The notes under the pieces: generated by a model
The model's database searches: none
What the model saw: only the letters and a program-made list of their open reading frames with translations
What the model was told of the DNA's origin: nothing
Position numbers and translations under genes: made by a program
Shown: one piece after another, positions 27,487 through 35,122 of the stretch
Numbering within the stretch: the stretch's first letter is position 1
Layout of the letters: every line of letters begins with the position of its first letter
Origin: Thiohalocapsa halophila
GTDB lineage: Bacteria; Pseudomonadota; Gammaproteobacteria; Chromatiales; Chromatiaceae
Length of the DNA: 64,000 nucleotides
NCBI RefSeq assembly: GCF_016583825.1
Contig: NZ_NRRV01000024.1
Location: 16,799 to 80,798 of the forward strand
Reading direction: 5' to 3'

Positions 27487-28670
27487 TGCCGTCCGAGACT
27501 GGAGGATCCCCGAGTCGCGCCCACCGCCGCGTGACGGTAGAAGTCTGCGTAGCGCATCAACATGGCGTCTAGCGAAAAGATCTGCTCAGCGCGCATGCGC
27601 GCAGCTGCGCCCAGCGTTGCACGCTCGCCATCGTTGCGCACCAGCCGACCGATGACCCCGGCGAGGGCATCCAGGTCATCGGCTGGACACAGCAGGCCGC
27701 TGTGGCCGTGATCCACCAGCTCCGGGTTGCCGCCCACCGCATGGGCGACCACCGGCAGACCGCTCGCCATGGCTTCCAGGATGGCATTGCTCATGCCCTC
27801 CAGCTGGCTCGGCAGTACGAACAGGTCCGCCGCCGCCAAGTAGCGGGGCACCTGGTCGCTCCCGCCCGGCAATTGAACACGCCCGTCCAGGCCGAGATCG
27901 TGGATGCGCGCCTCCAGCGCCGCCCGCTCACGCCCCTCGCCCAGCCACAGGAAGCGCACCTGCCGCGGCGTGCCCGCCAGCACCTGCGCCGCCGCCTCCA
28001 ACAGATGCGCATGGCCCTTCACGGGCGTGAGGCTGGCCACGGTGAGGATCACAAGCTCGTTGGGCGCGAAGCCCAGCGCGGCGCGCAGCGCGTCGCGCTG
28101 CGCACTGGGGGCGAAGCGCCGGCAGTCGACGCCGTTGTAGAGGACCTCGAAGCGACCCGGAGGGATGCCGGCGAGACGCGCGAAGCGCTCCGCCGAGTCG
28201 CGGCAGACGGCGAAGAGCTGGTCCGTCGCCAGTGACAAGCCGCGGCTCGCCAGCCGCCGGCGCCGGGGAAACCAGTGGCCGTCGGCGAAGCCGTGGAACG
28301 ACCAAACCAGGGTGCTGCGGCAGGCGGCGAGCCGATGCGCCAGCACCGTATCCGGCCAGGTGTTCCAGTTGCGGCAGTGGATCACCTGCGGACGGGTGCG
28401 GCGGATCACCCGCGCCAAGCGCAGCGCCAGCGTGAGGTCGTGGCGGCGGCGGCCCAGCACGTCGACGGGGACCTGCGGGGCTACGCGATCGGCCATCTCG
28501 CCGCGGCGGTCCAGGCAGACGACGCTTTGCTGGAACTGCCCGGCCGGCAGGCCGTTCAACAGGTTGACGACGCCGTTCTCGAGTCCACCCCGCGGCAGAC
28601 CGTGCACGACTTGGAGGACCTTCACCGGCGCGGCGTCGGCGAGGCGCGCGGCATCCGTCAGCACGTTCAT
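27483..28670 (-). CDS. GT4-family glycosyltransferase
   Basis: The product has 395 aa. The acceptor domain starts [20 protein letters not shown], and the C-terminal GT4 domain has [33 protein letters not shown] and the donor-binding block [20 protein letters not shown]. The N-terminus resembles transferases of exosortase-linked exopolysaccharide clusters ([15 protein letters not shown]), but this is a loose impression. It overlaps galE upstream (28667-28670) and the second glycosyltransferase downstream, each by 4 nt (ATGA). This strong coupling suggests that all three serve one surface glycan. Confidence 0.88.
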   Translation of the reverse strand: MNVLTDAARLADAAPVKVLQVVHGLPRGGLENGVVNLLNGLPAGQFQQSVVCLDRRGEMADRVAPQVPVDVLGRRRHDLTLALRLARVIRRTRPQVIHCRNWNTWPDTVLAHRLAACRSTLVWSFHGFADGHWFPRRRRLASRGLSLATDQLFAVCRDSAERFARLAGIPPGRFEVLYNGVDCRRFAPSAQRDALRAALGFAPNELVILTVASLTPVKGHAHLLEAAAQVLAGTPRQVRFLWLGEGRERAALEARIHDLGLDGRVQLPGGSDQVPRYLAAADLFVLPSQLEGMSNAILEAMASGLPVVAHAVGGNPELVDHGHSGLLCPADDLDALAGVIGRLVRNDGERATLGAAARMRAEQIFSLDAMLMRYADFYRHAAVGATRGSSSLGRQ

Positions 28671-29677
28671 GCGTAGCCGTTCGGGTTCTCGCGCTGCCAG
28701 CGCCAGTGGTCCGTCACCATGGCATCGATCCCGAGCTCGGCACGCCAGCCGAGCTCCGCGGCGGCCAATTCGGGGTCGGCATAGCAGGCGGCGATGTCGC
28801 CGCAGCGGCGGGCCACGACACGGTAGGGAATCTCGCGCTCGGCGGCGCCCGCAAAGGCCCGCAGCACCTCCAAGACGCTATAGCCGCGCCCGGTGCCGAG
28901 ATTGTAGGTGACCACGCCCGGCCCCGCCGTCAGCCGCTCCAGGGCGGCGAGGTGTCCGCGGGCGAGGTCCACGACGTGGATGTAGTCGCGCACCCCGGTA
29001 CCGTCCGGCGTGTCGTAGTCGTCGCCGAAGACCTTGAGCTCCGGCAGCTTGCCCACGGCGACCTGGGCGATGAAGGGCATCAGGTTGTTCGGGATGCCGT
29101 TGGGGTCCTCGCCGATGCGCCCGCTCGCATGCGCGCCCACCGGGTTGAAGTAGCGCAGCAGCGCGATGTCCCAGGCGGCGTCGGCGGCGTGCAGGTCACG
29201 CAGGATCTCCTCGATCATCAGCTTGGTGCGGCCGTAGGGGTTCGTGGCCGCCAGCGGGAAGTCCTCGCGGATGGGCACCGAGGCCGGGTCGCCATAGACC
29301 GTCGCCGACGAGCTGAACACCAGTCGCTTGACGCCGGCGGCGGCCATCGCCTGGCACAGACAGACCGTGCCATGGACGTTGTTGTCGTAGTAGTCGAGCG
29401 GGATCTGCGTGGACTCGCCGACGGCCTTGAGCCCGGCGAAATGGATCACGGCATCGAATGCGAAATCGCCGAACAGCGCCGCCAGCGCCCTTGCATCGCG
29501 CAGATCCGCCTGCACCAAGGCGAGCGGCCGACCCGCCAAGGTCTGCACCCGCTCCAGCGCCGCCGGCTTGCTGTTATGCAGGTTGTCGACGACGACGACC
29601 TCGTGCCCGGCGGCGAGCAGCTCGACGCAGGTATGGCTGCCGATATAACCGGCGCCGCCGGTGACGAGGACACGCAT
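28667..29677 (-). CDS. galE: UDP-glucose 4-epimerase
   Basis: GalE interconverts UDP-glucose and UDP-galactose with bound NAD+ in the cytoplasm, supplying UDP-galactose for surface glycans. The ATG at 29677 gives 336 aa and has GGAG 9 nt upstream; the extra 54 codons upstream lack homology. The Rossmann motif [11 protein letters not shown] is at 6-16, SSSATVYG and the catalytic Tyr/Lys in [14 protein letters not shown] follow, and then [20 protein letters not shown], typical of the extended SDR GalE group. It is the first gene of the galE-GT-GT operon, with 4-nt overlaps to the next gene. Confidence 0.95.
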   Translation of the reverse strand: MRVLVTGGAGYIGSHTCVELLAAGHEVVVVDNLHNSKPAALERVQTLAGRPLALVQADLRDARALAALFGDFAFDAVIHFAGLKAVGESTQIPLDYYDNNVHGTVCLCQAMAAAGVKRLVFSSSATVYGDPASVPIREDFPLAATNPYGRTKLMIEEILRDLHAADAAWDIALLRYFNPVGAHASGRIGEDPNGIPNNLMPFIAQVAVGKLPELKVFGDDYDTPDGTGVRDYIHVVDLARGHLAALERLTAGPGVVTYNLGTGRGYSVLEVLRAFAGAAEREIPYRVVARRCGDIAACYADPELAAAELGWRAELGIDAMVTDHWRWQRENPNGYA

Positions 29678-29915
29678 AGAGAGAGCTCCGAGATAGGCCG
29701 TTGCCGCGCATTCTAGCGAAGTCCGGCCGCCCGTTGCGCGGACCACCGCCGGCATGCTGCGCCCTGTGCGGCCAGTGCCGGCCCAGCGCCCGCACTGAAC
29801 ATAACCACACGCGCCGGCCGCCGCCTCCCCAGCGCACACACTGACAGCAAGGCGCCGTGACGGTAAGCTGCGCGCGCCAATCGGTCCCCGTCAGCACTCG
29901 TTTCCCGCCTTCGAT

Positions 29916-31169
29916 ATGGTTGCCTCGTTGGATCTCTCCGTGGAGCTCGCCGTGCTGCTGGCGGCGACCGTGGTGCTCGCGAGCGTGCTCATCAGCCCGC
30001 TGGCGACCCGCCTCGGCGCGCCCATCCTGCTGTTGTTCCTCGGTGTCGGCATGCTGGTGGGGCAGGACGGCCCCGGCGGCTTCGCCTTCGACGACTTCGA
30101 GCTGGTCTACGACATCGGCAGCATCGCCCTCGCCGTCATTCTCTTCGCCGGCGGTCTCGGCACCCGGCTGACGGACATCCGCGTCTGCTGGGGCCCGGCG
30201 CTGCTCCTCGCGACCCTGGGTGTCGCCATCACCGCCGGCGTGGTTGGGCTCGCGGTCTGGGCCGCCGGCATGGCGCTCGCCGTCGCCCTGCTGCTGGGCG
30301 CGGTCATCGGCTCCACGGACGCCGCCGCCACCTTCCTGCTCCTGCAAGGGCGCGGCATCCGCCTGCGCGGGCGGGTCATGGAGACCATTGTCGTCGAGTC
30401 CGGTCTCAACGACCCGATGGCCATCTTCCTGACCCTCACCTTGGTGACCATCGTCGACGCCGGCGGCGGCACCGACACCCTCTCCCGGGCACTCGTCGGC
30501 AGCTTCGCGCAGCAGATCGGCATCGGTGCGGCGGCCGGCCTGCTCGGCGGGCTGCTGCTGGGCTGGATCGTGCAGCGCCTCGAGCTCGCCCGGGGCCTCT
30601 ACGGCGTGCTGGCGTTGGCGGCGGCGCTGGCCCTGTTCGAGGGTACGCAGCTCGCCGGCGGCAGCGGCTACCTCGCCGTCTACCTCTGCGGCGTGCTCAC
30701 CATGCACAGGCTGGACGGACGGCGCCGGGATGAGCTGGACATCACCCACGGCAGCCTCGCCTGGCTGAGCCAGATCCTGATGTTCCTGCTGCTCGGCATC
30801 CTGGTGACACCGAGCGAGCTTGCGGCGGAGACCTTGGCCGCCGCCGGCGTGGCCGCCGTGCTCATCTTCGTCGCCCGGCCCGTGGCCGTCGGCCTGTGCC
30901 TGCTGCCCTTTCGCTACACGCTGAAGGAGCGGCTCTTCATCGCCTGGGTGGGCCTGCGCGGCGCCGTGCCCATCTTCCTCGCCATCATTCCAGTGCTGAG
31001 CCCGGGTCCGGTGGCGACGGACTTCTTCAACATCGTCTTCCTGGTGGTCATCGCCTCCCTGGTGCTCCAGGGCTGGACCATCCCTTGGCTCGCGCGCCGC
31101 CTGGACCTGGAGGCGCCGCCCGACCTAGCCGCGGGCACCCCGGCGAACGCTGATCCCCTGCGGCCCTGA
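29916..31169 (+). CDS. CPA1-family cation/proton antiporter (NhaP2/CvrA-like, membrane domain only)
   Basis: The product has 417 aa, almost all membrane helices. It exchanges Na+ or K+ for H+ across the inner membrane. The ion-binding ESGLNDPMAIFLTLTLV (helix 5, essential ND pair) and VGLRGAVPIFLAIIPVL (helix 11) are typical of NhaP2-like K+/H+ antiporters. Those usually have about 570 residues, with cytosolic TrkA-C and CorC/HlyC domains; this protein stops shortly after the last helix, so the regulatory part is missing. It starts 238 bp from galE (divergent). The BrnT/BrnA pair begins 11 bp downstream. Confidence 0.88.
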   Translation: MVASLDLSVELAVLLAATVVLASVLISPLATRLGAPILLLFLGVGMLVGQDGPGGFAFDDFELVYDIGSIALAVILFAGGLGTRLTDIRVCWGPALLLATLGVAITAGVVGLAVWAAGMALAVALLLGAVIGSTDAAATFLLLQGRGIRLRGRVMETIVVESGLNDPMAIFLTLTLVTIVDAGGGTDTLSRALVGSFAQQIGIGAAAGLLGGLLLGWIVQRLELARGLYGVLALAAALALFEGTQLAGGSGYLAVYLCGVLTMHRLDGRRRDELDITHGSLAWLSQILMFLLLGILVTPSELAAETLAAAGVAAVLIFVARPVAVGLCLLPFRYTLKERLFIAWVGLRGAVPIFLAIIPVLSPGPVATDFFNIVFLVVIASLVLQGWTIPWLARRLDLEAPPDLAAGTPANADPLRP

Positions 31170-31180
31170 GCCGCAGCCCG

Positions 31181-31441
31181 TTGCTCGATAGCCGAGGCGG
31201 CACCATGAATCGACGCAAGCACGGCGTCGACCTGGAAGACGCCGCGCCGGTGCTCTTCGATCCCCGCGCGCTGGTGCGCGAGGACACAGACGCCAAAGGC
31301 GAACAGCGTTTCGTGGCCGTTGGCAGGGATGCGCTGGGACGCCTGTTGACGGTCGTTTACACCTATCGTCCGCCGGACACCGTTCGGCTGATCTCGGCTC
31401 GCCAAGCCACGAAGAGAGAGCAGCAAGCGTATGAAAACTGA
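31181..31441 (+). CDS. brnT: BrnT-family toxin, degenerate N-terminus
   Basis: BrnT is a ribonuclease-fold toxin that cuts RNA and is neutralised by BrnA. The core matches: NRRKHGVDLEDAAPVLFDP, GEQRFVAVGRDALGRLLTVV and RLISARQATKREQQAYEN. The usual start, (F/Y)xWDxxK followed by NxxKHGV, is only partly kept. From a TTG at 31181 the protein reads LDSRGGTMNRRKHGV, with Asp at the correct spacing to Asn but the Trp and Lys lost. An ATG at 31205 would remove even that. The toxin may be weakened. The gene overlaps brnA by 11 nt, as is usual for this pair. Confidence 0.8.
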   Translation: MLDSRGGTMNRRKHGVDLEDAAPVLFDPRALVREDTDAKGEQRFVAVGRDALGRLLTVVYTYRPPDTVRLISARQATKREQQAYEN

Positions 31442-31691
31442 ATACGACATGAGCAACGCGCGTCGCGCGACAGAGATCGACCATCTGAACCGCCTGCGCG
31501 CCGGCAAGACCCGGATCACGATCATGCTCGACGACGAGGTCCTGGATGCCTTCCGCCAGCGTGCCGACGAGCAGGGCATCGGCTATCAGACACTCATTAA
31601 CCTTGCCCTGCGCGAGCACCTGGCGCGCCGGCCGGTCGACGAGGAGGCGCTGCGCCGTATTCTGCGCGAGGAGCTGCATTCCGCGGCTTGA
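31431..31691 (+). CDS. brnA: BrnA-family ribbon-helix-helix antitoxin
   Basis: The product has 86 aa. The RHH DNA-binding domain lies in the middle: TRITIMLDDEVLDAFRQRAD followed by GIGYQTLINLALREHLAR, with the beta strand RITIML making the operator contact. BrnA binds the toxin through its C-terminal part and represses the brnTA promoter. It begins 11 nt before the end of brnT, so the order is toxin first, the normal layout of this family. No separate operator is obvious upstream of brnT. Confidence 0.86.
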   Translation: MKTEYDMSNARRATEIDHLNRLRAGKTRITIMLDDEVLDAFRQRADEQGIGYQTLINLALREHLARRPVDEEALRRILREELHSAA

Positions 31692-31760
31692 AGCGCGCGA
31701 CGCGCCCGAATGACCGCTCAACCGCAATTCGGATGCGTGCCGCCCCAAAATGGGGACAGT

Positions 31761-32132
31761 CTACGCAATTACCCGCAGCCAAGCTGTCGTCTCGCCCTTG
31801 CCGAGGCAACAGGCAGCGGCCGGCAAACACCTCCTTCGCGCTCGCAGCGTCGCTTCCGCCCTCGCATCAAGCGTGCAATTAAGGTTACCGTCACCATAAT
31901 TAGCGTCCGGTGCCTTGCCGAGCGCGCGGCCCAGGGCCGCCAGCGCAGCGTCCGCGGCGCCGTCCTGCAAGAGCAGCACCGCACGCAGCATGTCCGGCTC
32001 CCCGGCCTGCGGCGCCGCCGCCGCGGCCTCATCCAGCAACGCGGCGGCGTTGGGCACGTCGGTCAGCGCGTACAAGCCGAGGGACAGCACTGCGGCGGCC
32101 AGGGCCGTGCGGGATCTGGAGCTGATGGACAT
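31761..32132 (-). CDS. Possible small exported protein, 3' end in repeat-like DNA
   Basis: From the ATG at 32132, 123 aa: a hydrophobic N-terminus SRTALAAAVLSLGLYALTDV (about 6-25) that looks like a signal peptide, then an Ala-rich TPR-like helix pair (LLDEAAAAAPQAGEPDMLRA, LLLQDGAADAALAALGRALG). The last 45 codons run through the AT-rich palindrome at 31877-31901 and have a different composition. The original gene may have ended earlier and been altered by an insertion. No family was recognised. Confidence 0.35.
   Translation of the reverse strand: MSISSRSRTALAAAVLSLGLYALTDVPNAAALLDEAAAAAPQAGEPDMLRAVLLLQDGAADAALAALGRALGKAPDANYGDGNLNCTLDARAEATLRARRRCLPAAACCLGKGETTAWLRVIA
31877..31901. repeat. 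AT-rich imperfect palindrome
   Basis: A 25-nt element AATTAAGGTTACCGTCACCA(TAATT) with arms AATTA-GGT-AC / GT-ACC-TAATT in otherwise very GC-rich DNA. About 120 bp to the left is GGGGACAGTCTACG (31756-31769 region), reminiscent of insertion-sequence ends. The two may be the edges of a decayed mobile element (inference). Confidence 0.45.
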
Positions 32133-32191
32133 GGCTGGAACATCCGGTGCCAGCGCCGCGCGCCGATGCTGAGTGAGAAGACGGGGCAGTA

Positions 32192-32224
32192 TGCCGGGCA
32201 GCGGCGTCCCGCCGCTGCCCGGCA
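32192..32224. repeat. Perfect 15-bp hairpin
   Basis: TGCCGGGCAGCGGCG (32192-32206), a 3-nt loop TCC, and the exact reverse complement CGCCGCTGCCCGGCA (32210-32224). There is no T-tract on either side, so it is not a standard terminator. It lies upstream of the possible gene at 31761-32132 and in the 433-bp stretch before the CopG gene. Nothing else is seen there (32225-32567). Confidence 0.75.
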
Positions 32225-32567
32225 GCCGGTCAACAAGGCCGCGGCCCCAGTACCTGCCCGCTGCGGACCACGACAACCGTCAGAACCTGGAGCGCGCTCT
32301 CCCCCCTGGACCACCGGCGGCCGCCACCCGGCCAAGCCGCCCGGCACTCCGCTGAGCCTGCACGCCGACAAACCCGAGAGGGTATGGGAGATCCGCAGCC
32401 CGGACAATCAGGAAACCTCGTCAGTCAATGCCTTACGCAATACCCCCAGGTGGATCCCGACCCCGCCGCGCCGGCAGCCCACGGACCGGTCGCGGAGCAA
32501 CGGGTTGCTCAGCCGTGCGGTGGCGCCCCTACTCTGTCGTACGCAGTCGTAATACACCGAGGCGGCC

Positions 32568-32819
32568 ATGACCATTTCCATCCGTCTGGATCAGGACACC
32601 GAGGACGCCCTAAGGCGCCACTTGGCCGCCGAGGGGATCCCCCTCTCGGCCTTCGTGCGCGAGGCAATCCGCGACAAGCTCGCGCGCACGGAGGAGCCGT
32701 CGACCCCGTACGCAACCGGCGCGTCGCTGTTCGAACGCTTTGCCAGTGGCGACCCGGATCGCAGCACCCGGCGCAAGGCGCTGATCCGCGAGCGCATCGA
32801 TGCCAAGCATCGTCGTTGA
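32568..32819 (+). CDS. CopG/RHH antitoxin of a PIN-toxin pair
   Basis: The product has 83 aa. The ribbon-helix-helix domain is MTISIRLDQDTEDALRRHLA followed by GIPLSAFVREAIRDKLAR (about 1-43). The C-terminal part (SLFERFASGDPDRSTRRKAL) would wrap the toxin. It starts with a good ATG and overlaps by 20 nt the start of a PIN-domain toxin remnant at 32800, the standard vapBC-like order of antitoxin first. Because the toxin is broken, the antitoxin is now an orphan and could act only as a DNA-binding protein. Confidence 0.75.
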   Translation: MTISIRLDQDTEDALRRHLAAEGIPLSAFVREAIRDKLARTEEPSTPYATGASLFERFASGDPDRSTRRKALIRERIDAKHRR

Positions 32820-32871
32820 CAGCGGCCCGCTGATCGCGCCGAAAAAAGGGGTCAGAGCCGAATGGCGCTAA
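32800..32871 (+). pseudogene. PIN-domain toxin remnant (5' end only)
   Basis: The ATG at 32800 opens MPSIVVDSGPLIA, the first beta strand of PIN ribonucleases with the first metal-binding Asp (Asp7). After codon 13 the frame enters the terminal inverted repeat of the element at 32842-33070, reads PKKGVRAEWR and stops at 32869-32871. The remaining 110 or so residues with the other acidic residues are absent downstream. The toxin was therefore destroyed by the insertion and an accompanying deletion, or by rearrangement at this point. Confidence 0.7.
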
Positions 32872-33070
32872 CTTAAGCCAGTCCGCGATATGAATCAGAC
32901 ACTTACGTTGACTACGATACGACGATCCAAGCTCTCCTGCGGCACAAGCGGGCGGTCTTCGCATGTCGGACGGCCTGGAGCTGTTCGGGTTGCAGGCCAA
33001 CCGCTTCGCTAAGTGACTGTTTTTATGAAGACGCCGCTTAAGTTAGTGCCATTCGGCGCTGACCCCTTTT
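32842..33070. mobile_element. Short non-autonomous (MITE-like) element with 34-bp terminal inverted repeats
   Basis: The left end (32844-32877) begins AAAAGGGGTCAGAGCCGAAT and ends CTAACTTAAG. The right end (33037-33070) is its inverse with two mismatches in 34. CGCCG occurs on both sides (32837-32841 and 33071-33075) and may be a target duplication. The 159-bp interior has no transposase, only short frames such as one ending LELFGLQANRFAK. It must depend on a transposase in trans. It joins a truncated PIN toxin gene to a truncated histidine kinase gene. Confidence 0.78.
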
Positions 33071-33071
33071 C

Positions 33072-33537
33072 GCCGAGCGCATGGGCCAGCGCGGGGTGCA
33101 TCCCCATCAGCTGGCGCATGTCTCCCGCAGATCAGCCGGTGGTGCTGTCGCGCGTGTTGTCGGTCACGCTGTTCCAATGCGCCCGCGAGCTGGTGTACAA
33201 CCTGATCAAGCACGCCGACGCGAGCCAGGGCAGCATCGAGCTGGCCTGGGACGACGCCAGCGTCACACTGGTGGTCGCCGACGATGGGGTGGGTCTTGCG
33301 CGCTCGGCGCCGCCCGCCGACGGCGATGCGCCCGACTACCGGCACACCGACGGCACGGCGCCGCCGCAGCGCCCGCTGTCAGCGGTGGACAGCGTCGCGA
33401 CCGGCGGCTTCGGCCTTTACAGTATCCGCGAGCGTGTCGCCCTGCTGGACGGCACCCTCAGCATCGACAGCGGCCCGCGCGGCACCCGGGCTCGCATCCT
33501 TTTGCCACGGCGCGCGGCCGCCGGGAGTTCAGCATGA
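33072..33537 (+). pseudogene. Histidine kinase remnant (HATPase domain), 5' end lost
   Basis: Only about the last 155 codons remain, in one open frame entering from the mobile element. They contain the N-box FQCARELVYNLIKHADASQG, the G1-box VVADDGVGLA and the G2-like GGFGLYSIRERVALLDG that bind ATP in NarX/DegS-type kinases (HATPase_c). The sensor and the phospho-accepting His region are missing. A GTG at 33013 inside the element could restart translation, but the product would lack the phosphorylated His. The stop overlaps the ATG of the response regulator (ATGA, 33534-33537), showing the original kinase-regulator operon. Confidence 0.8.
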
Positions 33538-34271
33538 GCCAAACCAGCATGGTCCGAAACGACCCGCCGGCCAATGCCGCCAGCCTTGACCGCCAGGCCG
33601 CGCCGACGCGCCCGCTGCGGCTGTTGCTGTGCGACGACCACGCCCTCTTCCGCGAGGGCCTGTCGGCGCTGCTGGAGCGCAGCGCGGAGCGGCAGGTGGT
33701 GGGCGAGGCCGCCACGGGGAGCGAGGCGGTGCGCCTCGCAGCGGAGTTCGCGCCGGACGTGGTGGTGCTGGACGTGGGGCTGCCGGACATCACCGGTGTC
33801 GATGCCGCATCCGCTATCCAAACCGCGGCACCGGGCTGCGCCGTGGTGGCGCTGTCCATGTATGCCGACGGTCACTACGTGAGGCGCATGCAGGAAGCCG
33901 GCGCCCTGGCCTATGTGCTGAAGAACGACGTCAGCGGTGAGTTGTTGCAGGCCATCGACGCCGCCACCCGCGGCGAGTGCTACCTGAGCCGCGCGCTGCG
34001 TGCGGGACCCGATCCCTTCAGTGAAGATGCGCAAGCAACGCCTCTCGGGCGCTGCCCGGAGATGGACCGCGAATTGCTTACGGCCCGCGAGCGCGAGGTG
34101 CTCTGCATGCTGGCGCGCGGCCAGCGGGCAAAGAACATCGCAGACGCGCTCGGCATCAGCGTCAAGACCGTCGAGACCTACCGCTCGCGCGTCATGCACA
34201 AGCTCCAAATCGACAACCTCCCGGGGCTGGTGCGCTTTGCGATTCGCGCCGGGCTGGTGACGGCGGAATGA
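33534..34271 (+). CDS. NarL/LuxR-family response regulator
   Basis: The ATG at 33534 gives 245 aa; the longer open frame upstream is a shadow of the kinase. The receiver domain (about 29-145) starts LLLCDDHALFREGLSALLER, has the phospho-acceptor Asp in VVVLDVGLPDITGVDAA, and Lys in YVLKNDVSGELLQAI. The LuxR-type HTH (about 178-240) has LTAREREVLCMLARGQRAKN and SVKTVETYRSRVMHKLQI. It activates or represses genes after phosphorylation. Its cognate kinase upstream is truncated, so it may now be orphaned, driven by another kinase or by acetyl phosphate. Confidence 0.92.
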   Translation: MSQTSMVRNDPPANAASLDRQAAPTRPLRLLLCDDHALFREGLSALLERSAERQVVGEAATGSEAVRLAAEFAPDVVVLDVGLPDITGVDAASAIQTAAPGCAVVALSMYADGHYVRRMQEAGALAYVLKNDVSGELLQAIDAATRGECYLSRALRAGPDPFSEDAQATPLGRCPEMDRELLTAREREVLCMLARGQRAKNIADALGISVKTVETYRSRVMHKLQIDNLPGLVRFAIRAGLVTAE

Positions 34272-34323
34272 GGCGGTGGACAGCGCCCTCATCGCAAGAT
34301 TCGTATACCGTCCCGGTCTTTAG

Positions 34324-34887
34324 ATGGACTTTCTCCAGGTCCTGCGCCAAGTCGGGCAGCGGCTCGAAGCGGCCAGGGTACGATTCGCGCTCATTGGCGG
34401 TTTCGCCATGGCCCTGCGGGGCGTGCAGCGCGCGACGGTGGACCTGGACTTCCTGCTGATGCTGGACGATCTGGAGCGGGCGGATGAGATCCTGCGCAGC
34501 GCCGGCTACAGCCGCGATTTTCACAGTGAGAACGTCTCCCACTATATCGGTGAGCCACCGGACCTGGGCCGCATCGACATCCTGCACGCCTTCCGCGGCC
34601 CGAGCCTCAGCATGCTCCGGCGCGCCGACCAAATCCCCGTCGCCGACGGGCTGACGCTGCCGGTGGCTCGGGTGGAGGACATCGTCGGGCTCAAGGTGCA
34701 GGCGGCGGTAAACGACCCGCAGCGCGCCGCCGCGGACTGGGCGGACATCAAATTGCTCGTGGAGGCCCGGGCAGCGCTCGGCCGGGCGCTGGACTGGGAG
34801 CTGATCAAGGACTATCTCCACATCTTCGGGCTCGACGCCGAGCTGCCGCGCATCGAGGGCTGGTATGGCAAGACTGACCGAGACTGA
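34324..34887 (+). CDS. Nucleotidyltransferase of the AbiEii/MNT type
   Basis: The product has 187 aa. It shows the nucleotidyltransferase fold: FALIGGFAMALRGVQRATVD (helix-turn with the GG signature) followed directly by the metal-binding pair DLDFLLMLDD (about 39-48), then RIDILHAF, the third acidic strand. Relatives are toxins of type IV systems (AbiEii), MNT antitoxins of HEPN pairs, or solitary transferases. The gene downstream overlaps it by 23 nt and is too short to be a HEPN protein. It lies in a cluster of toxin-antitoxin genes. Target is unknown. Confidence 0.75.
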   Translation: MDFLQVLRQVGQRLEAARVRFALIGGFAMALRGVQRATVDLDFLLMLDDLERADEILRSAGYSRDFHSENVSHYIGEPPDLGRIDILHAFRGPSLSMLRRADQIPVADGLTLPVARVEDIVGLKVQAAVNDPQRAAADWADIKLLVEARAALGRALDWELIKDYLHIFGLDAELPRIEGWYGKTDRD

Positions 34888-35071
34888 CCGCGCGGCGTTG
34901 CGCGGGCTCACCGGGCGCGGCTTCGTCCAGTCCGCCGCCGAGCGCAGTCCGGCGGTGGTCGCGCAGACCATGGAGGCACGCGAGCGCTACTGCCGCTGGG
35001 CCACCGCCGCGGCCAAGTTCTTCAAGGGCGCGAAACCGGTCCGCTTCGTCGGCGACAACTGGCGTCTCTGA
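34865..35071 (+). CDS. Small protein linked to the nucleotidyltransferase, unknown function
   Basis: The product has 68 aa, starting at ATG 34865 inside the end of the nucleotidyltransferase gene (23-nt overlap, different frame). It is charged and probably helical: LTETDRAALRGLTGRGFVQS, then QTMEARERYCRWATAAAKFF and the end KPVRFVGDNWRL. No known domain was recognised. The overlap suggests co-translation and a role as partner or regulator of the transferase (inference). Confidence 0.6.
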   Translation: MARLTETDRAALRGLTGRGFVQSAAERSPAVVAQTMEARERYCRWATAAAKFFKGAKPVRFVGDNWRL

Positions 35072-35122
35072 GCCCGGGTCTTACGCTGTCGCGTCACCAC
35101 CTTTGAAATAAGAGCCCTCGCC

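Noticed and set aside
33081..33533. N-terminal extension of the response regulator in the same frame
   Set aside because: This part is an out-of-frame translation of the histidine kinase remnant; the ATG at 33534 overlaps the kinase stop as in coupled operons.
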